A stretch of DNA of 64,000 bases from Jiangella asiatica (GCF_004349065.1 NZ_SMKZ01000011.1:62001-126000); one strand, 5' to 3'; positions 18,511-27,292 are shown, counted from the stretch's first letter. Numbers and translations: made by a program. The notes: a model not told the origin generated them from the letters alone.

Positions 18511-20580
18511 ATGCCACAGGATCAAAGACATGACGACTGGACGCCGTTCGGCCGGCGCGCGTTCATCTACGCAGGTGCGTCCATCGCAGCGGCCGCCGCC
18601 ACGGGTGCGGCGCCAGCGTGGGCCGGAACCCGGCTGGTGAGCACGGGCGAAGCCGCCGCCACCGGGACGACCACGGCGGCCGGGATGACGGCCGGCGAAG
18701 ACCTCGGGATTGCGATGCGCAGCGTCAACGTCCGGACCGGTGCCGTGGGACGCCTGGACGGCCGGCCGGTCATTTACGTCGTCAGCAACGGCATTCCCGC
18801 GATCTTCAACGTGATCGACGCGCAGACGGGGGCCCTGATCACGGCGCACGAGATCACGAACCACGAGAGTTCGTTCGCGTTGAAGATCGCCCCCGACGAG
18901 TCCGTCTACTTCGAAGGACGGCCCGGCGGCCGGCTGTTCCGCTACCTGCCGGCGGAGGATCGGCTGGTCGACCTCGGACAGGTCACCGAGGACGCCTACC
19001 GGATCCCCAGCATTGCGGTCGACGAGGACGGCGTCGTCTACGGAGGCACGAACCCCGACGGGCACGCGTTCGCCTTCGACCCGAGCACCGGCGAGTTCAC
19101 CGACTACGGGCCCATCGCCGAGGGTGAGACCTTCTGCCGCCTCGGTGCCGTCGGCGACGGCCTGCTCTACGCCGGCACGAGCCCGAACGGCCGGCTCTTC
19201 GCGATCGACCTCGCGACCGGGACGAAGTCCGAGATCCCCCTTCCGGAGCCGTACGCCTCGAGCGAGTCCGCCGCCACGCCGCGAGCCTGGGTCCAGGGCC
19301 TGTTGTTCGTGTTCGTCTCGCCCTCGCGCGCGGCCCTGGTCTACGACACCAGGACCGGGCAGTGGGCCGACGACCTGCCTCGCTACGGCGGCGACGCCGG
19401 GCCGACCGAGCAGCTGCGCACCGCGGTCTTCGCCGAGGACCTCGACAGCCGCAACCTCTGGGAGTACGACCTCGTCGCCCGGCGGGCCACGCTCACGGAC
19501 TTCAACACCGGCCGGCTGGGCACGACGACGCGGGTCATCGGCCACACGACGCTCGCCGGCCGCGGCTTCCCAGGTCTGACCCTGGTCGGGATGGGCGTGA
19601 CGGGCCGCATGTGGCACTGGAACCCCATCACCGGCGAGCAGCGATGGATCGACTCCGAGGTGCAGGGATCACCGGTGCCGATCCGCGCGACCGGTGGCGG
19701 GCCAGACGGCAACGTCTACGTCGGGCCGTTCTTCAGCTCCGGCGTCATGGCGCGGTACATCGTCGCAGAGGAGCGCTTCGAGCAACTGGACGGGCCGACG
19801 CAGGTCGAGGCCTTCGGCATCCACGACGGCAAGCTCTACCTCGGCACGTACACCGGCGCCGGCATCGCGGAGTTCGACCCCGTGCAGCCCTGGGACTATG
19901 GCCGGAACCCCCGTCAGCTGTTCAACCTCGACGGGTACGGGCAGGAGCGGCCCTGGGGTCTGGCCAGCGTCGGCGACCGGCTCGCCATCGGAACCACCGC
20001 GCCGGTCGGTTCGCTCGACGGCGCCCTCAGCTTCTACACCCCGGCCACCGGTGAGCTGAACGTCATCGGCACCCTCTTCGAGGGTCACGGCGTGCCCAGT
20101 CTGGCCGCTCATGGGCTGCTCCTCGCCGGCGGCACGTCAACCCGGGTTTCGAGCACCCCGCCGACCGCCCCCGCTGCCCGGCTCTTCCTGTGGGACGCCG
20201 CGGCCGACCGGCTCCTCTGGGATGGTGTTCCGTTCGAGGACGCGAAGGACATCGGCCATCTCTTCTTCGCCGACGACGGCCGGCTGTGGGGAGTGACGAA
20301 CAACGCCCGAGTGTTCGAGTTCGACGTCGACAGCCGGCAGGTCCTCCGCTCCGCCGTCGTTCGGCCGGGCGCGGATGCCAACACCGGTTTCCCCGCCCTG
20401 TTCGCCGCGCCCGACGGCGGTACCTACGGCAGCACCGGCGACGGCGACCTGTTCCGCGTCGACCCAGCGACCATGGCCATCGAGATCATCGACACCGAGG
20501 CCGGACCCGCCACGCTTGGCCCCGACGGGAACATCTACTACGCCAAGAACGAGATCTCGCTGTACCGGCTGAGGCTCTGA
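18511..20580 (+). CDS. Tat-exported beta-propeller protein, paralogue of the 6336-8819 product
   Basis: 689 residues. The Tat signal is FGRRAFIYAGASIAAAAATG, with a cleavage region near APAWAG. The rest is blade repeats (SIAVDEDGVVYGGTNPDGHAF; IHDGKLYLGTYTGAGIAEFD followed by a conserved NP). The GTY-GA-(I/V)-EFDP...NP block is shared with the cytosolic paralogue, so both are probably the same enzyme or binding family in two compartments. AAGGAG precedes the ATG at 18511. It is the last gene of the operon, and I see no strong terminator after it. Function unknown. Confidence 0.72.
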   Translation: MPQDQRHDDWTPFGRRAFIYAGASIAAAAATGAAPAWAGTRLVSTGEAAATGTTTAAGMTAGEDLGIAMRSVNVRTGAVGRLDGRPVIYVVSNGIPAIFNVIDAQTGALITAHEITNHESSFALKIAPDESVYFEGRPGGRLFRYLPAEDRLVDLGQVTEDAYRIPSIAVDEDGVVYGGTNPDGHAFAFDPSTGEFTDYGPIAEGETFCRLGAVGDGLLYAGTSPNGRLFAIDLATGTKSEIPLPEPYASSESAATPRAWVQGLLFVFVSPSRAALVYDTRTGQWADDLPRYGGDAGPTEQLRTAVFAEDLDSRNLWEYDLVARRATLTDFNTGRLGTTTRVIGHTTLAGRGFPGLTLVGMGVTGRMWHWNPITGEQRWIDSEVQGSPVPIRATGGGPDGNVYVGPFFSSGVMARYIVAEERFEQLDGPTQVEAFGIHDGKLYLGTYTGAGIAEFDPVQPWDYGRNPRQLFNLDGYGQERPWGLASVGDRLAIGTTAPVGSLDGALSFYTPATGELNVIGTLFEGHGVPSLAAHGLLLAGGTSTRVSSTPPTAPAARLFLWDAAADRLLWDGVPFEDAKDIGHLFFADDGRLWGVTNNARVFEFDVDSRQVLRSAVVRPGADANTGFPALFAAPDGGTYGSTGDGDLFRVDPATMAIEIIDTEAGPATLGPDGNIYYAKNEISLYRLRL

Positions 20581-20717
20581 GCCCGATGGAGAAGCCAAGG
20601 CCGACCGCGAGGTCCCAGGCAGCAGCGAGTCACACAAGCGAAGCGGAAATGCGCGACATCGTCGGCACGGAGGGCACGCGGGTGCGCTCAGGCGTGCCAC
20701 CTCGGCCGACAGCCTGA

Positions 20718-21053
20718 CGGTGGAGGTCGTTCGGGGCGGTCCGCCGAGGCCGTGATGAGGAGGACGCGTACTATCTGGCCCTGCCCCTCCGCGATTTGGG
20801 CAAGCTGCGACCGAATCGTCACGCGGGAGACGCCAACGCATGAATGCGCGGCCATCGCTGCAACCGGAGTTCGCCGAATGGGCGAGGTTGCTGGGCGACG
20901 ACAGTGCCGCGATCCCGTTCTTGCGCTACTTGCCCGAGCGCCTCAGCCCACTCGGTGCACGAGCCGAGGCGGGCCTTCGCGAGCGGCTGGCCCAGGTTCC
21001 CGCCGCGCGTCGCGGTCGAAGGGACCCGCGGGCGGATCCTTCACGCCGGCTGA
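20718..21053 (+). pseudogene. possible decayed gene remnants between the polysaccharide operon and the DJ-1-like gene
   Basis: This 515-bp gap (20581-21096) has no intact gene. A frame without a start codon encodes a protein-like tail (DEEDAYYLALPLRDLGKL) ending in TGA at 20841-20843. That stop overlaps an ATG at 20840 (ATGA), which opens a second protein-like stretch (FAEWARLLGDDSAAIPFLRY). This second stretch becomes low-complexity and could only reach a stop at 21053 through a frameshift. The pattern suggests two broken genes. I recognise neither family. Confidence 0.25.
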
Positions 21054-21096
21054 GATCCGAGCTCGCACCTATGATGGGTGGCGACGAGGAGTTGTC

Positions 21097-21819
21097 ATGG
21101 ATGCCAGCTCGACGACCGCGATCGTCGCCTATCGGGGTGTCTCCACCGACGAGGCCGAGATCTTCCGGTTCGTGCTGTCACAAATCCCCGGCTTCCGCAC
21201 CGTGGTCGTCGGCACCGCGCTCGGGCAGGTGCCTGGCCTGGGAGGGGTCCAGATCGTCAACGCCACCATCGACGAGATCAGCACCCCCGAGATCGTCGCC
21301 GTCCCCGGCGGCGTCGGAGCGGACCGGCACCCTGAGATCGCCGCCTGGCTGCGCCGCGTGTCACCACGATGGCTGCTCGCGAGCTCGACGGGCTCCGCCT
21401 TGCTGGCGGCGGCCGGCCTGCTCGACGACGCCACCGCGGCAACCCATTGGCTGGCCGGTCCGCTCCTCGAACACTACGGAGCGCACCCGTCGCACGAGCG
21501 ACTGGTCGTTGACGGCCCGGTCATCACCTGCTCTGGGGGCCCGGCCGCGTTCCAAGCCGCGCTGATCGTCGCCAGGACCTACGGAGGAGCTGAGCTCGTC
21601 ACTCGAATCGGCGCTACCACAGCCACCGCCCGCCAGGACCCCGCCCGGCCGACGCGCCGCAACCTCTGGGCACGCCTGGGCGACGTGATCCGAGGGCGTG
21701 ACCCCGCACCACCAGGGTCACCGCAGCAGACCGCACTCGAACGCGCACTCAGCGAGGTCGACCCCCTCGATCTCGGGGAGTTCACCGTGCTTCCCGACCG
21801 GCGCGGCGACGAACGCTGA
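21097..21819 (+). CDS. DJ-1/PfpI (GlxA-like) family protein lacking the nucleophilic Cys
   Basis: 240 residues, ATG with GAGGAG 6 nt upstream. The fold resembles the N-terminal domain of GlxA/AraC-type regulators (EIVAVPGG; LLASSTGSALLAAAGLLDDATAATHW; VITCSGGPAAFQAALIVART). In the nucleophile elbow the normal Cys (xCTGxxLLAxAGLL) is replaced by Ser (SSTG), so hydrolase/amidase chemistry is unlikely. There is no HTH. A tail of about 60 residues rich in Pro and Arg extends beyond the domain. Function unknown; it may be a ligand sensor. Confidence 0.75.
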   Translation: MDASSTTAIVAYRGVSTDEAEIFRFVLSQIPGFRTVVVGTALGQVPGLGGVQIVNATIDEISTPEIVAVPGGVGADRHPEIAAWLRRVSPRWLLASSTGSALLAAAGLLDDATAATHWLAGPLLEHYGAHPSHERLVVDGPVITCSGGPAAFQAALIVARTYGGAELVTRIGATTATARQDPARPTRRNLWARLGDVIRGRDPAPPGSPQQTALERALSEVDPLDLGEFTVLPDRRGDER

Positions 21820-22155
21820 GGCCGCGTCGTACTGGATCGTCGAAGGTGACCGACCTCGTCCGAGGCGACGCGGCGTGTCGTGCATCCGCGGCGCCGCAGG
21901 CCGCCGACGTGATCAGTCCTCTCTCCCGCGGTCATCGTCGTACGCGGTCTCCGACCGTCGCGCTCGGTGGCATCAGTGTCGCGCGGTCAGCTCACCCACG
22001 CACCCATCGTGTATGCCAGCCAGACCCGCCTGCGAGGATCGCCTCGACGACCACGCGAAGCTGGATCAGCTGAGAACATGCTGTGAAGCCGCTCGTCGCG
22101 GCCCACCGGCAAGCGGATGCCTGGTAGAACGAGCCGGAGGCGGAACGGGGGTCCG
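21820..22155. other. intergenic region without a recognisable gene
   Basis: 336 bp between the DJ-1-like gene and the response regulator. I see no convincing coding frame, RNA or repeat. It presumably holds the promoter of the two-component system, but no clear -35/-10 pair stands out. Confidence 0.4.
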
Positions 22156-22806
22156 ATGCGAGTGCTGGTTGTCGAGGACGAGCGGGCCTTGGCGGACATG
22201 CTGGCGAAGGGGCTGCGCCGGGAGGCGATGGCGGTCGACGTCGCGTACGACGGTGACGAGGCGTTGGAGAAGCTGGCAGTCAACGACTACGACGTGCTCG
22301 TGCTGGACCGTGACTTGCCTGGCGTGCATGGCGATGCCGTCTGCCGGACGGTCGTGGAGCGGGACGTGCGTACCCGGATCCTCATCCTCACCGCGGCGAC
22401 GAACCTGCGCGACCGGGTCGACGGGCTGCACCTCGGTGCTGACGACTATCTGGGCAAGCCGTTCGAGTACGAAGAGCTCCTGGCCCGCGTCCACGCCCTC
22501 GCACGGCGCGCCGAGCCACGTCGTCCGCCAGTGCTCGAACACCGGGGCCTCGTCGTCGATGTGGCCCGCCGGGTGGTCACCCGGGACGGCCGGCGCCTCT
22601 CGCTGACCAGCCAGGAGTTCGCCGTGCTGACCGTGCTCGTGGAGGCTCGCGGCGCCGTCGTGAGCGCGGAGGAGCTGCTAGAGCGCGCCTGGGACGAGCA
22701 CGCAGACCCGTTCACGAACGCGGTGCGCGTCTGCGTCAGCAAGCTGCGCGCCAAGCTGGGTGAGCCGCTGATCGAGACCGTGCCCCGGGCCGGGTACCGG
22801 ATCTGA
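22156..22806 (+). CDS. OmpR-family response regulator
   Basis: 216 residues. The receiver domain begins MRVLVVEDERALADML, the phosphoryl acceptor Asp lies in VLVLDRDLPG, Thr in ILTAAT, and Lys in LGKPFEYEEL. The C-terminal winged helix (LTSQEFAVLTVLVEARGAVV; TNAVRVCVSKLRAKLG) binds DNA. The ATG at 22156 is chosen because it starts at the first beta-strand. The sensor kinase gene follows after 1 bp. Confidence 0.93.
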   Translation: MRVLVVEDERALADMLAKGLRREAMAVDVAYDGDEALEKLAVNDYDVLVLDRDLPGVHGDAVCRTVVERDVRTRILILTAATNLRDRVDGLHLGADDYLGKPFEYEELLARVHALARRAEPRRPPVLEHRGLVVDVARRVVTRDGRRLSLTSQEFAVLTVLVEARGAVVSAEELLERAWDEHADPFTNAVRVCVSKLRAKLGEPLIETVPRAGYRI

Positions 22807-22807
22807 G

Positions 22808-23965
22808 ATGGGTTGGCGCCGGCTGAGACGGACGACAGTGCGGGTCCGGCTCACCGCCCTGTACGGCGGTCTTGTGCTCGTGTCGGGGCTGGTGCTCCTG
22901 ACCGTCGTCTATGTGCTCGTGCGGGGAACCCTCACCACCCAGTCGATCATCGACGGCGTCGACGAACCGGACCGTCCTGGGTCGTCCGGATCGCCTACCG
23001 GCCAGCCGGAGCCGCCTGACATGCAGGACGGCTGGCTGCCGGGCGTCGCGGCGAGCGCACGGGAGGCAGCCCTGGACAACATCCTGCTCTCGTCGACGCT
23101 GGCTGTCGCCGTACTCGCGGCGCTGTCCGTCGCCGTGGGGTGGTGGGTGGCCGGTCGCGTGCTGCGCAGGCTGCACCGAGTCACGGCCACCGCACGGGAC
23201 CTGTCCTGGCAAGACCTGCGCCGCCGTATCGCCATGGACGGGCCGCGGGACGAGCTGAAGGAGCTGGCGGACACCTTCGACGAGTTGCTCTCGCGGTTGG
23301 ACCAGGCGTTCGACGCCCAACGGCGCTTCGCCGCCAACGCGGCGCACGAGCTGCGCACCCCGCTGGCCATCGAGCGCACGGCGATCCAGGTGGGCCTCCG
23401 TGATCCAACGCCGGATCAGCTGCGGGAGGTTCGGGACCAGCTGCTGGAGACCAACCGGCGATCGGAGCGCCTGATCGACGGACTCATCGTCCTGGCGAGA
23501 GGCGACGCCGGCCTGGCCACCCGTGAGCCGGTCGATCTGGCCGTGGTGGTCGACGACGTCACCGAGCGCTTCGCAGCTCTCGCGGCCGAGCACGAGGTGA
23601 CTGTCGCCGTCGACGCCCGACCCGTGAGGCTGGCCGGTGACTCCGCACTGCTCGACCAGCTGGTGAGCAACCTCGTCCAGAACGCGATCCGCTACAACCA
23701 CCCGGGCGGACGGGTCGCGGTGCGCACGCTGACGCCGGTCGGCGTTGAAGTGACCAACACCGGTCCGCGGGTGCCGGCAGGCGACGTGGACCGGCTGTTC
23801 GAGCCGTTCCAGAGGGGCAACGCCACCAGGACCGGCTCTAACAGCGGCGCCGGGCTCGGGCTCTCGATCGTCCGGGCCATCGCCCATGCCCACGCGGGCG
23901 TCATCACCGCCACGCCGAACCCGGCCGGCGGGCTGACCATCCACGTCATCCTGCCCAGCAGCTGA
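22808..23965 (+). CDS. sensor histidine kinase (OmpR-type partner)
   Basis: 385 residues. Two membrane helices (about 14-38 and 95-117) flank an extracytoplasmic loop of about 55 residues that is rich in Pro, Gly and Ser. HAMP follows, then HisKA with FAANAAHELRTPLAIERT (phospho-His), and HATPase with NLVQNAIRYN (N box) and GAGLGLSIVRAIAHAH (G box). It partners the upstream response regulator. The stimulus is unknown. The gene ends 20 bp inside the convergent beta-lactamase-like gene. Confidence 0.93.
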   Translation: MGWRRLRRTTVRVRLTALYGGLVLVSGLVLLTVVYVLVRGTLTTQSIIDGVDEPDRPGSSGSPTGQPEPPDMQDGWLPGVAASAREAALDNILLSSTLAVAVLAALSVAVGWWVAGRVLRRLHRVTATARDLSWQDLRRRIAMDGPRDELKELADTFDELLSRLDQAFDAQRRFAANAAHELRTPLAIERTAIQVGLRDPTPDQLREVRDQLLETNRRSERLIDGLIVLARGDAGLATREPVDLAVVVDDVTERFAALAAEHEVTVAVDARPVRLAGDSALLDQLVSNLVQNAIRYNHPGGRVAVRTLTPVGVEVTNTGPRVPAGDVDRLFEPFQRGNATRTGSNSGAGLGLSIVRAIAHAHAGVITATPNPAGGLTIHVILPSS

Positions 23966-25190
23966 CCTCGCGAGCGACGTCGAGGAAGGCGGCCGACGGG
24001 TCTGCCGTCCCCCCTTCTCGACGCGGGAAGCCGGTGTAGCACACCACGATGCTCAGCCGGCCATCCGCGCTGCACATCGCGGTATTCATGTAGCCGTGGG
24101 TCTGCCCGCCGTGGCCCCACGTGCTGTCGCCCGTCGCGTGGTCGAACCGCTGCAGCCCGAGGCCGTAGTCCTGCCCGTCCGGGCCGCCAGCAAACGGCAG
24201 TGCGCCGAGCGGGGTCTTCATCTCGGTCAGCCAGCGCGGTGGCAGCAGCCGGCCGGTCATAAGGGCCTGGAAGAACCGGCTGACGTCGGTCATGGTCGAC
24301 ACCAACCCGCCACCGGCCCAGCCCTGCTCGTACCGGATGCTGACGTCCACCCATTCCCGTGCCCGGTCGTTGAAGTGGCCGTAGCCGTGCAGGAACGGCG
24401 CCGGTAGCTCTCGCCCCTCCGGCACCGACGTGTGGCGCAACCCCAACGGATCGGTGATCCGGCGTTGCAGCTCGTCGACGTACGGCCGCCCGGTGACCCG
24501 CTCGAGCACCAAGCCCAGGACGATGTAGTTCGTGGTGCAGTAGTCGAAGTGCTCGCCCGGCTGGAACCTCATGCCCTCGCCGACCGCCAGGTCGACCAGG
24601 TCACGGGGCGCGATCGGGGCGCGGGTCGCGTCGAAGAACTCGCGGTAGGAGGCGTATCCGGGTCGCAGCGTCGGGCTCAGCAGCGTCGTGTAGTCGACCA
24701 GGCCGCTCGACATGCCGAGAAGATGGCGGACGGTCATCTGATCGTCGGCGGGCACGACGTCGGGCAGGTGCCGACCGACGGGGTCGTCCAGCTTCAGGCG
24801 GCCCTCGTCCGCCAGCTGCAGCACCATGGTGGCGGTGAACGTCTTGCCGACGCTACCGAACCGGAACCGGTAGTCCACGCCTGAGCGGGCCAGCTGCCGT
24901 CGTTCCCAGTCCGCGTATCCCGCAGCGCCGCGCCAGCGCATCGCGTTCGCCACGACCAGCCCGGTCGCGCCCACCGGTTCCAGCGCCGGATCGTCCGAGC
25001 CACCCACCATGGCGCGCAACGCGGCGTCGAGCTCACTCTCACTCTGGCGCTTTCGCGTACCGCCCGCTGCGGCAACCGCTCGCGACATCGTCGGCACGCC
25101 GACCGCGACCGCGCCGGAGACGCCCGCGAGGCCCATGACGAGCAGGCGGCGTCGCGTCACCACATCACGATCGAACCGCTGGTACATCAT
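23946..25190 (-). CDS. serine hydrolase, beta-lactamase/D-alanyl-D-alanine carboxypeptidase-like (class C fold)
   Basis: 414 residues. The Tat signal TRRRLLVMGLAGVSGAVAVG marks it as exported. SxxK is present as SVGK (about residue 100). The second motif, normally YxN or YSN, reads YCT in FDYCTTNYIVLG, and the third is HGG in WGHGGQTHGY. GGAAGG lies about 6 nt before the ATG at 25190; an ATG at 25187 is adjacent. It may be a D,D-peptidase, esterase or beta-lactamase. The altered second motif makes the reaction uncertain. It is convergent with the sensor kinase, with a 20-bp tail overlap. Confidence 0.85.
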   Translation of the reverse strand: MMYQRFDRDVVTRRRLLVMGLAGVSGAVAVGVPTMSRAVAAAGGTRKRQSESELDAALRAMVGGSDDPALEPVGATGLVVANAMRWRGAAGYADWERRQLARSGVDYRFRFGSVGKTFTATMVLQLADEGRLKLDDPVGRHLPDVVPADDQMTVRHLLGMSSGLVDYTTLLSPTLRPGYASYREFFDATRAPIAPRDLVDLAVGEGMRFQPGEHFDYCTTNYIVLGLVLERVTGRPYVDELQRRITDPLGLRHTSVPEGRELPAPFLHGYGHFNDRAREWVDVSIRYEQGWAGGGLVSTMTDVSRFFQALMTGRLLPPRWLTEMKTPLGALPFAGGPDGQDYGLGLQRFDHATGDSTWGHGGQTHGYMNTAMCSADGRLSIVVCYTGFPRREGGTADPSAAFLDVAREVSCWAG

Positions 25191-25383
25191 CCATTTCCTT
25201 CCGCCGGTGACATGAACACCACCAGCAAAGACGACGGGATGTTTCCACAACCTTTCGCGATGCCCGGTCAGGTGGGCGTCAGCCGACCATCGAGGTCACC
25301 GCGCTTCGCGCGGCCGACCAGGTCGTCGAACTGGCCCGGGCTCATCTGGACCCGGTGCCCGAAGCCGTAGGCTCGTCCTCGCG

Positions 25384-26169
25384 TCAGCGGCGGGCGACGA
25401 CGAGCCAGGCGCGGGCGTCGAAGATCACGCCCTCCGGGGTCGCGTGCGCGGCCAGCTGCGCACGCAGGCGCTCCCGGGCGCGTTCGAGATCGGCACCGGC
25501 GAACCGGCCGAGGGCCCTGCGCGGATCCCGCAGTTGCAACACCGCGTCGAACGCCGCGTCGACGTCCGCGCCGTACCAGACCGGTCGCGACAACTCCGAG
25601 AACTCGACGTCGCCGAAGCCCGCTGACTCCAGCAGCGAGCGGGTCGACACACGATCGGCGAGAGAGAACGGGCCGTCGTCACTGGGTGCCGGACCCGCGC
25701 CGCTCAGGATGGCGTCGATCAGCGGACCCGACCACTCGTTGGCGGCGCGTTCGCGCCAGACGGTCATCACAAGGCGGCCGCCGGGTCTGGTCGCCCGCGC
25801 GAGATTCGTGAACGCCACCACGGGTTCGGCGAAGAACATCGTCCCAAACCGGCTCATCACCACGTCGAAATCCGCATCGGGGAACGGGTGCGCCTGCGCG
25901 TCCGCGACGTCGAACGCGACGTTGCGCAAGCCCTCGAGATCGGCGAGCTCGCGCGCCTGCTCGATCCGCGTCCGCGAGAGGTCGACGCCGATCACGAAAC
26001 CGTCGGTCGCGATCCTGGCCGCGTCGCGAGTGGGGCGACCGCTGCCGCAGCCGACGTCGAGCACCCGATCCCCTTTCCGGATGCCGAGCGCGGCACGGAA
26101 GAGCGGGTCGAGATGACGCATTTCACCGTCGTAGTCGAAGGCCACGGCGTCGACGCTAGCGAGGTTCAC
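25384..26169 (-). CDS. class I SAM-dependent methyltransferase
   Basis: 261 residues. Motif I is VLDVGCGSGRPTRDAA, the acidic end of the second strand is in IGVDLSRTRIEQA, and motif II/III includes DVVMSRFGTMFF. This resembles UbiE/Methyltransf_11-type enzymes. The substrate is not visible. The gap before the beta-lactamase-like gene (25191-25383) holds only a short open frame (MSPGQFDDLVGRAKRGDLDG to a stop at 25268) that I cannot identify. Confidence 0.88.
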   Translation of the reverse strand: MNLASVDAVAFDYDGEMRHLDPLFRAALGIRKGDRVLDVGCGSGRPTRDAARIATDGFVIGVDLSRTRIEQARELADLEGLRNVAFDVADAQAHPFPDADFDVVMSRFGTMFFAEPVVAFTNLARATRPGGRLVMTVWRERAANEWSGPLIDAILSGAGPAPSDDGPFSLADRVSTRSLLESAGFGDVEFSELSRPVWYGADVDAAFDAVLQLRDPRRALGRFAGADLERARERLRAQLAAHATPEGVIFDARAWLVVARR

Positions 26170-26278
26170 GCGACGGGGCCATCGCCCGGCGGCATGCCTA
26201 CCTCAGGCCGTCTCGCCGTGACGCAACCAGCGATGACCGGGGGTCGCGAGAGAGAACCAGTGGTTGAACTGCGTCGTG

Positions 26279-26392
26279 ATGGGTCAGTGTCTCACCGTGC
26301 CCATCGGCACCGGCGACGACGGGATGCCCGGTGCCGTGCAGATCGTCGGGCCGAGGTTCGGCGAGTCGGCGGTCTACCGCGCCGGCGCCGTC
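26279..26392 (+). pseudogene. C-terminal remnant of an amidase-signature enzyme
   Basis: About 38 codons in frame match the conserved end of amidases: a TVPIG strand, then DGMPGAVQIVGPRFGES and YRAGAV. There is no start, no nucleophile or Ser-Ser-Lys region, and the frame runs straight into the 3' end of the sigma gene on the other strand. This is a fragment left by deletion or rearrangement. The 221-bp gap around it (26170-26390) contains nothing else that I recognise. Confidence 0.5.
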
Positions 26393-27284
26393 AGTCCAGG
26401 TCGGGGATCCGTCCGAGCTTGTCCGGGTTGCGCACCCCGTCGATCGCGGTGATCCGCCCGGCGTCGACCGTGAACGCGATGACCGTCACCACGCCGTCGT
26501 CCCCGTTGCGGATCACCAGTCCCGGAGCGCCGTTGACGTCGACGGGACGCGCGTCGAACGGGTCTTGGCCGTAGTGGACCAGCGCGGAGGCCACCCGGCC
26601 AGCTCCTCGCACGATGCGCGGCAGGGTGGCGACCTTGCCGCCCCCGTCGCTGCGCAGTACGACGTCCGGGTCGAGCAGCGCGATGAGCCCGGGGAGGTCG
26701 CCGGCCTCGCAGGCGGCCGTGAACGCCTCGACCAGATCCCGCTGCTCAGCTGCCGTGGCCGGCGTCCGCGGTCGGCCGTCCTCGACGTGCCGGCGTGCCC
26801 GTGAGGCGAGCTGGCGTACCGCCGTCGGCGTGCGGCCGACGACCTCGGCGATCTCGGGGAAGGGGACGCCGAAGACGTCGTGCAGCACGAACGCGGTGCG
26901 CTCGGCGGGCGAGAGCTGCTCCAGGACGACGAGCAGCGCCATGCTCACCGACTCGTCCAACGTCACCCGCTCGGCCGGGTCGTGCGACCGGGCCTCCACC
27001 AGTGGTTCGGGCAGCCACGTTCCGACGTACTGTTCCCGGCGCGCCCGCGCGCTGCCCAGGGCGTCGAGCGCCAGCCTGCTGACCGTCGTCGTCAGCCAGG
27101 CGGCGAGATCGCGGATCGTACCCGGGTCGTCCAGGCCCCGCAGCCGCAGCCACGCCTCCTGCACGCAGTCCTCGGCATCGATCAGCGAACCCGTGGTGGC
27201 GTAGGCCACCCGCAGCAGCCGCGACCGGTTGGCTTCGAACGCCCGCGCCAGCGACTCCTCCGCGTCCCGCACTCCCCTACCCAT
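26391..27284 (-). CDS. ECF41-group RNA polymerase sigma factor with SnoaL-like C-terminal domain
   Basis: 297 residues. Sigma-2 (about 10-75) and sigma-4 (about 110-165, FPEIAEVVGRTPTAVRQLASRARR) are followed by a SnoaL-like extension of about 120 residues. All three ECF41 marks are present: WLPEPL in the linker, DGGGK in the extension, and NPDKL close to the C-terminus. In this group the extension acts as a fused anti-sigma or sensor. I chose the ATG at 27284. It lies 8 nt after the -10 box of an ECF41-type promoter, so the mRNA would be essentially leaderless. It is divergent from an MMPL transporter under a twin promoter. Confidence 0.93.
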   Translation of the reverse strand: MGRGVRDAEESLARAFEANRSRLLRVAYATTGSLIDAEDCVQEAWLRLRGLDDPGTIRDLAAWLTTTVSRLALDALGSARARREQYVGTWLPEPLVEARSHDPAERVTLDESVSMALLVVLEQLSPAERTAFVLHDVFGVPFPEIAEVVGRTPTAVRQLASRARRHVEDGRPRTPATAAEQRDLVEAFTAACEAGDLPGLIALLDPDVVLRSDGGGKVATLPRIVRGAGRVASALVHYGQDPFDARPVDVNGAPGLVIRNGDDGVVTVIAFTVDAGRITAIDGVRNPDKLGRIPDLD

Positions 27285-27292
27285 GCCCTGTT

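Noticed and set aside
25268-25387. Minus-strand frame ending MSPGQFDDLVGRAKRGDLDGR... before the beta-lactamase-like gene
   Set aside because: Only about 25 codons from its ATG, no clear ribosome binding site and no recognised family. It could be a small gene or a remnant, but the evidence is not enough.
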